A DNA stretch of 64,000 nt. It comes from Altererythrobacter sp. B11. Its GTDB lineage: Bacteria > Pseudomonadota > Alphaproteobacteria > Sphingomonadales > Sphingomonadaceae. A program made the translations under genes and the position numbers. The first letter of the stretch is position 1. Each line of letters begins with the position of its first letter. Under the pieces are notes generated by a model that was not told where the DNA came from, ran no database searches, and saw only the letters and a program-made list of their open reading frames with translations. The stretch covers positions 2,829,001 through 2,893,000 of the forward strand of contig NZ_AP018498.1 of NCBI RefSeq assembly GCF_003569745.1, given 5' to 3'. Below are positions 17,676 through 26,813 of this stretch, piece by piece.

Positions 17676-17975
17676 TTACTCCGGGTCACGCGATGTCCGA
17701 AAAGGTAAGCGGATCGCGTCGCCCGAACTCGACGCAACTTCTCCCACCCACCTGTCAATTTCGGATTCAAGCCAGACCGTGCAACGCGGGCCCAGAACGC
17801 GAGAGCGCGGGAACCGCCCTTCCCGCATCCTCTGGTAGATAGCCGACCGCTTCAGGCCTACGCGATGCATCACCTGAGGTAACCGCAGGAGCCGGTCGCT
17901 TCCATTTCCATCGCGCCCACGGACAGTCTGCTCAATCGCATCCGGGTCAGCGAGGTGATCGCGCGTTTGATCCAT
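17676..17975 (-). CDS. AlpA-family transcriptional regulator
   Basis: Small winged-helix protein of about 99 residues of the AlpA/phage excisionase-regulator family. The core reads RLLRLPQVMHRVGLKRSAIYQ with a recognition helix, followed by GRFPRSRVLGPRCTVW and EIDRWV, the canonical family ending. Such regulators act in prophages and integrative elements, activating excision genes. The start at 17975 lies immediately after the stop codon of the upstream regulator (TGAGATG), so they form an operon. It marks the start of mobile-element DNA in this window. Confidence 0.85.
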   Translation of the reverse strand: MDQTRDHLADPDAIEQTVRGRDGNGSDRLLRLPQVMHRVGLKRSAIYQRMREGRFPRSRVLGPRCTVWLESEIDRWVGEVASSSGDAIRLPFRTSRDPE

Positions 17976-17976
17976 C

Positions 17977-18441
17977 TCACGCCGGTTCGACATAGAGTGC
18001 ATCCCTGCGGTCGAGCTCGTCGATATGGTCCGACAGCAGCCGGGCGACGCGATGCGCCGTGCCCTTGGCCCAGCGCGGTTTCACGTCATGTACCTGATTG
18101 CCGAGCACGCGCTCGAGCGCGGAGGGAAGCTCGGCGATAAACTCGCCGAAGAACAACGCGAGATCCGACTGCAGCCAGCTGGTCGCATGGTCGCCGCTGC
18201 TTCCGAGGAAGAGCAGCAGGTGCGCATGCGGCGGGATGCCGCACGCCGACAAGAGTCGCAGTGCCTCGCCGATGCTGGCGGATCTCTCTCCTGACAGGAT
18301 GCGCCTCAGCGCGTCCCTGTGAATGTGCGCCTCGCGCGCGATGTCGCAGCGGGTACGGCCGCTGGCCTCAAAGGCAGCCAGAAGCACCCGCGCGAGGTCT
18401 GCACGAACCAGGGGTTCGGCGAGCGGGCCATTCTCGGTCAT
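17977..18441 (-). CDS. Cro/CI-type helix-turn-helix protein
   Basis: Protein of 154 residues. Residues about 20-70 form an XRE-type helix-turn-helix (CDIAREAHIHRDALRRILSGE, SIGEALRLLSACG). The C-terminal half is helical, with no family I recognise. The frame opens at 18474, but MTENGPL at 18441 is the more natural start. It precedes AlpA by one base and probably forms the regulatory switch of an element now fragmented by the IS. Autoregulation is likely but not shown. Confidence 0.7.
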   Translation of the reverse strand: MTENGPLAEPLVRADLARVLLAAFEASGRTRCDIAREAHIHRDALRRILSGERSASIGEALRLLSACGIPPHAHLLLFLGSSGDHATSWLQSDLALFFGEFIAELPSALERVLGNQVHDVKPRWAKGTAHRVARLLSDHIDELDRRDALYVEPA

Positions 18442-18883
18442 GGTCGATTCCTTGAAAACTGCAGAACGACTCACCGGCTAGCCGCGAAGGAAAGGTGTAG
18501 GAAAGCGAAAAGAACAGTAGAAGAACATGGAGGAAGCAGCGAATCAGCCGTGGTCTGTGATTCGCGCGAATTCCGGCTGATGAAGCGCAGAATGCGGCAC
18601 CGTGCGCGCAGATCGCATCCGGGGATGCGCATCAGACGGTCCGAGGCCTGCAAAAATCGGCCTGAACCCGATTCGATGTCGGTTTCTGCTTGGCCGGTGC
18701 TTCCGAAACTCAGTTCCTGATTTCCTACAAAACCGGCGGGTATGGGCCCCCGATTACCCTCGCTGGGAATTATGCGTTCCGCTGGTCAGAAGGCAACACC
18801 TCGCTCCCGTACCTGCTGGTCGAAGTTGCTCCGGCTCAGGTAGGTTCTGCCTGAGAAATTTGAGAACCATCAAGCCGCGCCGA
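18442..18883. other. intergenic region without recognised gene
   Basis: This 442-base stretch separates the element regulators from the 3' end of the broken helicase gene. I found no protein-like frame, tRNA or clear terminator in it. Confidence 0.35.
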
Positions 18884-20961
18884 TCAAGGCTCGAGCTTGA
18901 TCTGCAATTGTTCTAGAGCTGTCACGTCGACACCTTCATCAACGAGACGGTCAAGATAGGCCAGCAGGTCGTCTTGCCGCGGCTGCCCAAATGCCAGCCT
19001 GTAGAGTGTCAGGCTGCGTTTGAGCCAACGCAGCCGCGTGTTTTCTCGACTCATCGGTAGCATTGGTACGCGGCGCTCGACCTTCACCGGACCATCAAAA
19101 ACCCAGTACGGAACCAGTTCGGATTTGCTCGTGGTAGCGCGCTTGGCCGCGTTGAACATCGCCTCCCATGGGTCCGCAGGTTCCTTTGTAGACGTGCGGA
19201 TTGCATCGGCGTGTGCCCGGGCAACATTGTGCCGGACCGCATGTCCTTTGAACCGGTGAACACGCCCTTCCCTTTGCTCAAGATCGACCGGGTTCCCCGG
19301 GAGATTCCAGTGATAGACTCGATAGCAATAGGGATGAAAATCCAAGCCCTCCTGACCAATCGATGTCGTGGCCAGCACGAATGGTCTGAAGGGCGAATTG
19401 AACGCATCTCGCACGCTTCCGAGCCGCACTGTTCCGCCTTCATCGTCCTTGTATTCAGCCAATCGCATAGCGAAGCGACCGCGCATCCTGATGGACGGAT
19501 GAAAGACGACCCTGCCGTCCTCAACTCCCACATCATCGACATCAATCTGGGAGGGGCGGACTGACAAGGCGTGGGTCATGGCCGCGGCCACGCCGGCGAC
19601 ACGTTCACGCTCGGAGCTCCCGGCCAAACCCTCGCCTTCGACGAGATAATGGGCGTACTCGTCGAGCACTGACTGGAGGTTGTGCTCGACACCATGCGTC
19701 AATGCGCTGCGCCAGTAATGGTCATCGCGCTCTTGCCGTAGGAGAGCAACGGCGTCGTGCTGATTGAAGAGCGCCCGAAAACCCCAGGCGATTGATGCCG
19801 CGGCGTCCAGCAAATGCGGGTCATCCCAAGCCAGTCCTGGCGCAATGCGATGGAGCGCGCGCAATGCACAGACAGCCGGACTTCCCAAGGCTACATCGAC
19901 CAGCAGATCCAGCGTGTCGTTGTCGAGCTCCCCGAGGGATGCCTCGGTTGCAGTCCTTCGCAACTCGGCGATGTGCTCTCGAAAGCCTTCCTCCTGGATC
20001 GTCCATCTGTAACCGAGATACTGCAACCATCCGGAAGACTTGGTCTTCAACAATACGTCGATCGTTGCCGGTGTGGACCATTCTGCATCCCTGCCAGCTA
20101 CTTCTTCACCATTTTCCTTGGCGAACAGGTGCCCCAGTGCAGTACGAATACGATCCGCAATCGCTGCGCGCATTTCTGCAACCGACAATTGTTGCGGAGC
20201 GCCAGAAAAGACGCTTAGCGGATCACAGATTCTGGCCAGTGTTGGTGACGGATAGATCAGGTGCAACGCGCGCATAGCAGCCGGGCGACCATCGACCAGC
20301 TTGAACTGAAGCGGACGGCGGCGCGTGGCTTCCGAGTAGGACCGAACCACCGACGCTGCCCCCATCCGCCGTTCGGCTTCGTAGGAAAGCAGTGCAGCAA
20401 GCGCATCGGGCACCATCTGCCATGCAGAAAAGACAAGCGCTTTCGTAGCCGGTGCGCCCTCAGATGCCGGACCATAATATGTGACCGCCGGGGGAAGCCA
20501 GAGGTGCTGATGCAGCCCGGAGTCAAACAAATCAGCCATCAATGCTCGAAGGCGCCCATTAGCCGGATCAATCGGCTGATAAGCTTCGACCTGTTCGCGA
20601 CTAATGCCCAGCGCCTGCGCATCGCTCAACGCTGATATCAGGGCCGGGTTCGAATTTGCGGCTTTATCCTTCAGGCGATGCTTAAGCGTGTAATCACGCA
20701 TAAAATTCAGGAGGTAAGGTGCGGACTTCCAATACTCGATGATTTCGCGCGCATCGACGGCTCGCGCTACGCGGGCAAACGCTTCGGCCTGATGGAGATC
20801 CGCAGGTGCGAGCGGCACTTTGATCGATGGCTCCGTCAGCATCGAATCTCGTTCAGCAGTACTGCCAACGCGCTCGGTGCGCGCCATAACGCGCTTCAGT
20901 GTACGCTGAACCTTGTTGCGCGCGCGCTTGGCGTCGGTCGCGCTCGTCGGCAGTTGCTGGA
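18884..20961 (-). pseudogene. C-terminal two thirds of large SF2 helicase, truncated by IS
   Basis: About 690 residues of a large superfamily-2, SNF2-like ATPase. The second RecA lobe is near the C-terminus, with motif V as ATTSIGQEGLDFHP and motif VI as QREGRVHRFKG, followed by a tail rich in basic residues. Preceding it is a long helical region. The N-terminal lobe with Walker A and DEXH motifs is missing, because the coding frame runs directly into the left end of the IS3 element at 20962. Helicases of this shape are frequent in phage-defence and restriction-like loci, which fits the truncated membrane NTPase on the other side of the IS. Not functional as an ATPase. The exact system cannot be named. 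Confidence 0.75.
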
Positions 20962-21025
20962 TGAGGTGGTCCCGGAAATCTGGACAGGGTGCTAAGCTAA
21001 TCCCGACCTGAGGAATGGACGGGAA

Positions 21026-21310
21026 ATGAAGAAGACGAGGAAGCGGTACAGCGCAGATTTCAAGGCGAAGGTGGCGCTGGAGGCGCTCCGGGGTGACCTG
21101 ACCCTGGCCGAGCTGGCAGCGAAGCATGGCATCCACCATACGATGATCGCGGCCTGGAAGCGCCAGGCTGTCGAGGGAATGGGGAGCACGTTCTCCGGAG
21201 CCGGCGATGCAGCCAAGGCAGCCAGCGAGGCCGAGGTGGAGAAGCTGCACGCCAAGATCGGCCAGTTGGTCGTGGAGCGGGATTTTTTAGCCAAAGCCTC
21301 CGGTCGATGA
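21026..21310 (+). CDS. IS3-family transposase OrfA, copy 1
   Basis: Helix-turn-helix protein of 94 residues (RYSADFKAKVALEALRGD, LAELAAKHGIHHTMI) with a C-terminal leucine-zipper-like helix, the DNA-binding part of IS3 transposases. Start follows GGACGGGAA. Its 3' end overlaps OrfB by 4 bases, and a slippery T6A heptamer at 21283-21289 lies just before its stop, allowing an OrfAB fusion. Confidence 0.92.
   Translation: MKKTRKRYSADFKAKVALEALRGDLTLAELAAKHGIHHTMIAAWKRQAVEGMGSTFSGAGDAAKAASEAEVEKLHAKIGQLVVERDFLAKASGR
21283..21289 (+). promoter_or_regulatory. programmed -1 frameshift heptamer TTTTTTA, copy 1
   Basis: The zero frame reads GAT TTT TTA GCC, so T-TTT-TTA fits the X-XXY-YYZ slippery rule. 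After a -1 slip, translation continues TTT AGC CAA AGC with no stop straight into the OrfB frame. This is the expected route to the OrfAB transposase in IS3 elements. Confidence 0.7.
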
Positions 21311-22197
21311 GCGTGGCACGGAGGCGTTCGATGATCGAACCTGCTCACCACCGGCTGTCGATTGCGGCGCAATGCCGGCTGCTGTCGATCAGCCGGTCTT
21401 CCTATTATTATGCGCCGGTGCCGGAGACCGACGAGACGCTGGCACTGATGCGGATGATCGACGCGGCGTTCCTCGACATGCCATGGTATGGTAGCCGCCA
21501 GATGGTCCGGCACCTGCGCCGCGAGGGCCACGATGTCGGCCGACGACGTGTGCGGCGGCTGATGGCGAAGATGGGCTTGTCGCCGATTTACCAGCGCCCT
21601 CGGACCAGCGATCCGAACCCGCAGCACCGGATCTATCCGTATCTTCTGCGCAAACTGGTGATCGAGCGCCCCAACCAGGTGTGGTGCGCCGATGTGACGT
21701 ATATCCCGATGCGCCGGGGCTTCTTGTATCTGGTCGCGGTGATGGACTGGGCGACCCGCAAGGTGCTGGCCTGGCGGCTGTCGAATACGATGGACGCCGG
21801 CTTCTGCGTCGCCGCACTGGAAGATGCGCTGGCGCGCTTCGGTAAGCCGGAGATCTTCAATACGGATCAGGGTAGCCAGTTCACCAGCTTCGCCTTCACC
21901 AGCGTGCTGCGCAACGCAGAGGTCAAGATCAGCATGGACGGTCGAGGCCGTTGGATGGATAATGTGTTCATCGAGCGGCTGTGGCGATCTCTGAAGTATG
22001 AATGCGTCTATCTCCACGCCTTCGAGACCGGCTCGGAGCTGCGCACTGGCCTCCGGCGATGGATCACCTATTACAACACGCAGCGACCGCACTCGGGTCT
22101 CGCCGGGCGGACCCCGGCAGAGGCCTACGGGCGGATCAGCGAACCAGATCATGGGGGGCATGCCCCCCATGATCTGACGACCAGACTGGCGGCATAA
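21307..22197 (+). CDS. IS3-family transposase OrfB (DDE), copy 1
   Basis: Integrase-core catalytic subunit of 296 residues. The N-terminal HTH_21 segment contains MPWYGSRQMVRHLRREGH. The DDE triad is visible as the Asp of WCADVTYIP, the Asp of FNTDQGSQF and the Glu of FIERLWRSLKYE, followed by YYNTQRPHSGL. It is in the -1 frame relative to OrfA and normally made as an OrfAB fusion. The copy looks intact and identical to that at 56796-57686. Confidence 0.95.
   Translation: MSVARRRSMIEPAHHRLSIAAQCRLLSISRSSYYYAPVPETDETLALMRMIDAAFLDMPWYGSRQMVRHLRREGHDVGRRRVRRLMAKMGLSPIYQRPRTSDPNPQHRIYPYLLRKLVIERPNQVWCADVTYIPMRRGFLYLVAVMDWATRKVLAWRLSNTMDAGFCVAALEDALARFGKPEIFNTDQGSQFTSFAFTSVLRNAEVKISMDGRGRWMDNVFIERLWRSLKYECVYLHAFETGSELRTGLRRWITYYNTQRPHSGLAGRTPAEAYGRISEPDHGGHAPHDLTTRLAA
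22145..22176. repeat. 32-base perfect palindrome near IS 3' end, copy 1
   Basis: Left half CAGATCATGGGGGGCA and right half TGCCCCCCATGATCTG are exact reverse complements with no loop. It lies inside the last codons of OrfB, about 80 bases from the IS end, and would form a very stable hairpin in RNA or a cruciform in DNA. Confidence 0.85.
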
Positions 22198-22257
22198 TCA
22201 CATCGGGGATTAGCTTAACTTCGTCGCCGACCTGTCCAAGAAGGCGGAACCACCTCA

Positions 22258-23211
22258 GATGAATTCGAAGAATTTCGTGCGATCCGTGTTGGCGAACATG
22301 TCGTCACGCAGCGCGTAGAGGAATCGGACCCTGCGCTTCACGCCCGCATTCTCGTTAACCAGGCTGTTAATCTCCCTCAGGGTTACGAAGATCTCGGCGT
22401 TGTCGAACCGATCCAGATCCTCAATGATCACGAGATCGTGGTCCGTCGACTGGAAGAAGTAGATAATCTCGTCAAGGTGGCGGTTAAGGATGGAATCGAG
22501 GTCGTCGGAGGCGGGCCGAAGTTCCACATCTTTGAGCGAGATGCTCTTCAACGAGAGGCCGAAGCTGGCGACGTAGAGGTGGTGTATGCTCGCCCACAAA
22601 AATGCCGTCGCGAGCGCGAAGCTCGCCAAGTTACGCCAGTTCTCGAGAGCGATTGGATCAAAGAAGCTGCCGTCGACGACTGTCGAGGCCTGCGAGAGGA
22701 CGTGCCAGAGCGCGATCAGGCCGACGGTCACGAAGATCGAGACGAAAGTGGCCGACAGGCCTGGTGACCTGATCCGCTTGAACCGTGAGAGGGGCAACTT
22801 GTCGGCGTCCGCCCCGTAGAGCATCTGCTGTAGGATGCTTCGCTCGATCTCCTGCCCGCTTACCTTTTCGATTTGGGAACCTGCCTCGGGAAGGAAGGCC
22901 GCCAAGGATATGTGGAGTGCCGTGCGGTCATACCTCTTCAGGAAAGTCTGTATGATGCTGCTCTTGCCCGATCCATAAGGGCCGGTGAGCGCGATATTTG
23001 AAACTTTGGGTCTGCTGAGCGCGTATTCGAGGGCATCCGAGTAGACGCCGGACTTGTCCGCTTGGTCCGTCGGTGCGAGATCGACGAACTTCGACGGAGC
23101 TTCGACGGCCTCGTTCTGCCTCCCGATGTCCGCCGCGAAGCCCGAGAGCTTGTCGGCCGACCATTCGAGCGCGTTCTTGAGTATAATTCTCATCGCGCGA
23201 CGATGTAGCAT
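22258..23211 (-). pseudogene. YobI/KAP-like membrane P-loop NTPase, truncated by IS
   Basis: N-terminal 317 residues of a STAND-like P-loop NTPase. It has Walker A GPYGSGKSS near residue 101, a Walker B/KAP-type motif VIIEDLDRFDN near 270, and between them two hydrophobic helices (about 170-190 and 210-230), an insertion typical of KAP and YobI-like NTPases that sit at the membrane. Coding sequence runs into the right end of the IS at 22257 and stops there with a TGA from the IS terminus, so the C-terminal part is lost. Proteins of this type occur in anti-phage loci. Start may be 23211 or 23193; neither has a clear ribosome site. Confidence 0.75.
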
Positions 23212-23458
23212 TGCAACGGCTTCCGCAAATAATCGCGTCGGCTTTTGTCCCCCTAATCCGTTGCGGAACCGTCGGACGCGACGTCAGAGAGTTTGTTTCA
23301 TAAGATCCGTAAGTTGAACGGCTGCTCTGCCGCGACCTGTCGCCTTTAGCAGACAGTCCGCTTCCGGCCCAGTTTCAGTCGTGCGGGGATCGCATGAGCC
23401 AGAGGAACTGAAGACTTCAAGGAATGCAATTCGAACGGATTCTCGGTTCCGGGACACA

Positions 23459-24781
23459 TCAGCCCTTATCAGAAGCTTCAGCAGCCAGACAAAACCTTGC
23501 GATCAACCCCGTGAGTAATGCAGCCAACAGCATCGGCACGGCGAACACGAGAAAGCTGGCAAACAGGCTGTGACCGGAACTCAATGCGACCCCGCCAACA
23601 GCCGGACCTGCGACAGCGCCTAGCCGACCAATGCCAATCCCCCAGCCGACTCCGGTCGTCTTGAACTCGGCCGGATAAAGTTTTGCGGCAACCGCATACA
23701 GGCCGCCAAAGCCGCCTTGGACAAGAAAGCCGATTGCGAACAGGCCGATGAAAAAGATCAACACGGGCGTATGAACAGCGCCGAACGCCAGCATCGCCAA
23801 GAAGGCGAGGATGAAGAAGCCGACGATCAGCAAAGCCAACTCGAACTTGGCAGCAATCCAGCCCAGGCAGAATAGCCCGACTAAAGCCCCGAGATTGAAC
23901 ACGGCGCTTCCGTTAATGGCGGTTGCCAGCGAGTAGCCAGCGGCGATGGCCAGGCGAGGTATCCAGCTCGTCAAAAAATATAGCGTGAAGAACGAAGCGA
24001 AGAACGCGCCCCAGAGCAGGATTGTGCCAAGACGATAACTTGAACCAAATAGCTTGGCAATTGGCGGCGATTTCGACGCTGAGCGCCCTTCGGGCAGTGC
24101 CTCGATTTCAGCAAGCCGCTGCGCCGCAAGGTACCGGTTTGCCTTGGCGAGCGCTCCGCGTGGCTGCCGCGCCAACAGGAAATCGATCGATTCCGGCAGG
24201 GCTACCAAGACGACCGGTACAATGATTGCCGATGCCAGGCCGATCAGCACGAACATACCTTGCCAACCAAACTCCGGAATGATCCAGCTGCCTGCCAGAC
24301 CTGCCAGGGTGGCACCGGCAGGATAGCCAGCCGTGGCCGTTGTCACAGCAAACGCCCTGTAGCGATCAGGTGCATATTCCGAAGCCAGGGCAGCGACACT
24401 GGCCAGGATCGAGCCGATACCCAGTCCCGTAATCACCCGCAGCACTGCCAGCATCGTCAATGACGTTGCCAGCGCCGACAGCAGCATTCCCAATCCGATA
24501 ATGACCGATGCGAGGACGATGACCTTCTTACGCCCATAGGTATCGGCAAAAGGAGCCAGGAACAGCGCCCCCAGTGTCATTCCGGCCAGCCCACTGCTGA
24601 ACACCAGCCCGAAAGCTGCGTCGCTAACCTGCCATTCTTCAGTCAGGACGGGTGCCACGAATGAAACGACCAAGACGTCTGCGCCGTCCAGCATGTTCAG
24701 GACAAAGCAAAGAATCAGAGTCCTGACCTGAAGGGCACTCCAATTCGACACTGCTACAACTCCTCTAGCCCAACCAACCAT
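23459..24781 (-). CDS. MFS transporter, aromatic-acid/sugar-type symporter
   Basis: Major facilitator of 440 residues with twelve hydrophobic helices. The first helix contains LDGADVLVVSF, like the conserved DGxD motif of the aromatic acid:H+ symporter branch. The loop between helices 2 and 3 is ADTYGRKKV, the MFS signature, and a cytoplasmic loop lies at about 200-245. It is last in the ten-gene minus-strand catabolic operon, 50 bases after the esterase gene. In context it probably moves the aromatic aglycone or a released acid across the inner membrane; the substrate is inferred. Confidence 0.8.
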   Translation of the reverse strand: MVGWARGVVAVSNWSALQVRTLILCFVLNMLDGADVLVVSFVAPVLTEEWQVSDAAFGLVFSSGLAGMTLGALFLAPFADTYGRKKVIVLASVIIGLGMLLSALATSLTMLAVLRVITGLGIGSILASVAALASEYAPDRYRAFAVTTATAGYPAGATLAGLAGSWIIPEFGWQGMFVLIGLASAIIVPVVLVALPESIDFLLARQPRGALAKANRYLAAQRLAEIEALPEGRSASKSPPIAKLFGSSYRLGTILLWGAFFASFFTLYFLTSWIPRLAIAAGYSLATAINGSAVFNLGALVGLFCLGWIAAKFELALLIVGFFILAFLAMLAFGAVHTPVLIFFIGLFAIGFLVQGGFGGLYAVAAKLYPAEFKTTGVGWGIGIGRLGAVAGPAVGGVALSSGHSLFASFLVFAVPMLLAALLTGLIARFCLAAEASDKG

Positions 24782-24832
24782 TCGCACATTTGCGTCAGGC
24801 CGTTGACGTCGCGGTCAATGGCCGGACGCTGG

Positions 24833-25723
24833 TCACTGAAGCTCAAGCCAGTTCAGGTACTGCTCGATCCAGCCGTCGCTGGTGGTCCCCTGCGGCCTCA
24901 TGCCAAAGCCGTGCCCACCGCCGGAGAACAGATGGAACTCCACCCGATTGCTTTCGGCCAACCAGGATTGCAGTGGAGCAAGCCCGGATTGTTGGAACAG
25001 CGGATCATCGACCGAAATCGCATAGAACAGGTCAGGACGAGCCCCGCTCCCGACGGGCTCCGGCAGCGGCGGGTAAATCAGCGCAACATGATCAAGCAGT
25101 TCGGCTTGAGAGCGTTCTTCCAGCAGGCGAATTGTAGTGTGTGCACCGGCTGAGAACCCGATTACTCCCAAGCTGTCTGGATCGATGTTCAAATCATCAG
25201 CCATCGCTCGCACGACATCAATCGAGCTTGCCAGGTCATCCATGGCCATAGGTTGTTCGACCAAGGTGCCGCTGCCGAGACTTCCAAAGCTCGCCAGCAC
25301 TTCCGCCGCAAATTCGTCGGCATCTCTTGGAGTGCTGTTGTGCCGGTATTTCAGGACCAGCGCTGTGTAGCCGTTCGCTGCAAGTCGGTTGGCCACATCG
25401 ATGCCTTCACTCCCGAAGGAAACAAACGAATATCCGCCCCCCGGTACGACGATGACCGCTCGACCATTTGACCTGCCGACGGGCGGTCGAACAACATACA
25501 ATGCCGGACGACTTACGTTGCGCACCCACATCTGGTTAAAGACGCGGTTCCACTGTTCGGTATCTTGCGTGTCGGCGGGCACGGTTGGGAGCGGAATTGT
25601 CTCACCTATGAATGCGGGAAGTTCTTGTGCCACCAACGGTGGAAATGAAGGCCCGGCTTCCTGAGCGTAGGCAGGTGCTATGCATAGGCTTGCAGCCAAG
25701 GCAAGAATTTGTGTGAAGCGCAT
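24833..25723 (-). CDS. secreted alpha/beta-hydrolase (esterase-like)
   Basis: Protein of 296 residues with a clear signal peptide (hydrophobic core, cleavage after AYAQ near residue 21) and an alpha/beta-hydrolase fold of the acetylxylan-esterase/BD-FAE type. The oxyanion motif PGGGYSFVS is near residue 113, the nucleophile elbow GFSAG near 188, and GGGHGFG near 270 supplies the histidine. It likely hydrolyses an acyl ester on a sugar or aromatic in the periplasm. It lies between an isomerase gene and an MFS gene in the operon, suggesting that the natural glycoside may be acylated. Confidence 0.8.
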   Translation of the reverse strand: MRFTQILALAASLCIAPAYAQEAGPSFPPLVAQELPAFIGETIPLPTVPADTQDTEQWNRVFNQMWVRNVSRPALYVVRPPVGRSNGRAVIVVPGGGYSFVSFGSEGIDVANRLAANGYTALVLKYRHNSTPRDADEFAAEVLASFGSLGSGTLVEQPMAMDDLASSIDVVRAMADDLNIDPDSLGVIGFSAGAHTTIRLLEERSQAELLDHVALIYPPLPEPVGSGARPDLFYAISVDDPLFQQSGLAPLQSWLAESNRVEFHLFSGGGHGFGMRPQGTTSDGWIEQYLNWLELQ

Positions 25724-25737
25724 GCCTTCCTCCCGGA

Positions 25738-26796
25738 CTAGTCCGTTATTCCCATCACGCGCTTGTTGAGGTCGCGGTCTGCGTTACCCGCAGCGAAGTC
25801 GTCGAAGGCGTGTTCGGTGACGCGGATGATGTGATCGGCGATGAATGGCGCGCCTTCAGCCGCGCCTTGCGCCGGGTGCTTCAGCGCGCACTCCCATTCG
25901 AGCACGGCCCAACCGGCGAAATCGTACTGCGCCATCTTCGAAAAGATGCCCGAGAAATCGACTTGCCCGTCACCCAGCGAGCGAAAACGACCAGCCCGAT
26001 CTACCCATGACTGGTAGCCGCCGTAGACGCCCTGCCGCCCGGTCGGGTTGAACTCCGCATCCTTCACATGGAAGCACTTGATGCGCTCGTGATAGATATC
26101 GATGTAGTCGAGGTAGTCGAGGCATTGCAGCACGAAGTGGCTGGGATCGTAAAGGATGTTCGCGCGCGGGTGGTTGCCGGTGCGCGCGAGGAACATCTCA
26201 TAGGTCACGCCGTCGTGCAGGTCTTCGCCGGGATGGATCTCGTAGGCGATATCAACGCCGCAATCGTCGAAGTGATCGAGGATTGGCAGCCAGCGACGCG
26301 CCAGTTCGTCGAAGGCGTCTTCCACCAGCCCAGCGGGGCGCTGCGGCCAGGGATAGATGTAGGGCCACGCCAGCGCGCCGGAGAAGCTGGCGTGGGCGTT
26401 GAGGCCCAGCCGCTTGCTGGCCGTGCCTGCCTTCTTCACCTGGTCGACCGCCCATTCCTGCCGCGCCTTGGGATTGCCGCGCACGTGTTCTGCCGCAAAG
26501 CCATCGAACATGGCATCGTAGGCCGGATGCACGGCGACCAGCTGACCTTGCAAGTGAGATGAAAGCTCGGTGATTTCGAGACCATGCGAGGCGGCGACAC
26601 CTGTCACTTCATCGCAGTAGTCTTGGCTGTCGGCAGCCTTCATCAAGTCGAACAAGCGTCCGTCCCAGCTGGGGATTTGGATACCCTTGTAGCCTAGGCC
26701 CGAAACCCATTCGCAGATCGCGTCGAGCGAATTGAACGGGGCTGAGTCGCCCGCGAACTGGGCGAGGAAGATCGCCGGTCCCTTGATCGTTTTCAT
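25738..26796 (-). CDS. sugar phosphate isomerase/epimerase family protein
   Basis: Xylose-isomerase-like TIM barrel of 352 residues. Metal-site strands are recognisable as AYEIHPGEDLH, ILYDPSHF, KCFHVKDAEF and LEWECALK, giving the Glu, Asp, His and Glu ligands typical of the family. ATG 26796 has GGGAGAG upstream; the longer frame to 26916 is not homologous. It overlaps no neighbour but follows the oxidoreductase gene by 17 bases. It probably isomerises, epimerises or hydrates a keto-sugar formed from the 3-oxidised glycoside. This is a different subfamily from the TIM-barrel protein at 29157-30287. Confidence 0.85.
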   Translation of the reverse strand: MKTIKGPAIFLAQFAGDSAPFNSLDAICEWVSGLGYKGIQIPSWDGRLFDLMKAADSQDYCDEVTGVAASHGLEITELSSHLQGQLVAVHPAYDAMFDGFAAEHVRGNPKARQEWAVDQVKKAGTASKRLGLNAHASFSGALAWPYIYPWPQRPAGLVEDAFDELARRWLPILDHFDDCGVDIAYEIHPGEDLHDGVTYEMFLARTGNHPRANILYDPSHFVLQCLDYLDYIDIYHERIKCFHVKDAEFNPTGRQGVYGGYQSWVDRAGRFRSLGDGQVDFSGIFSKMAQYDFAGWAVLEWECALKHPAQGAAEGAPFIADHIIRVTEHAFDDFAAGNADRDLNKRVMGITD

Positions 26797-26813
26797 GTGC
26801 TCTCTCCCGCTTC

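Larger units (their letters stand above)
20962..22257 (+). mobile_element. IS3-family insertion sequence, copy 1
   Basis: Element of 1296 bases with TG...CA ends. The 27-base imperfect terminal repeats read TGAGGTGGTCCCGGAAATCT at the left and TGAGGTGGTTCCGCCTTCTT at the right (reverse strand), both continuing TGGACAGG. Boundaries were set by comparing with the second copy at 56451-57746. Flanking triplets are GGA on the left and GAT on the right, so there is no target-site duplication. Both flanking genes are cut, one at each end. Confidence 0.93.

Noticed and set aside
20992-22170. Minus-strand frame of 392 codons inside the IS (also at 56481-57659)
   Set aside because: It lies opposite the transposase genes and exists only because of their codon use.
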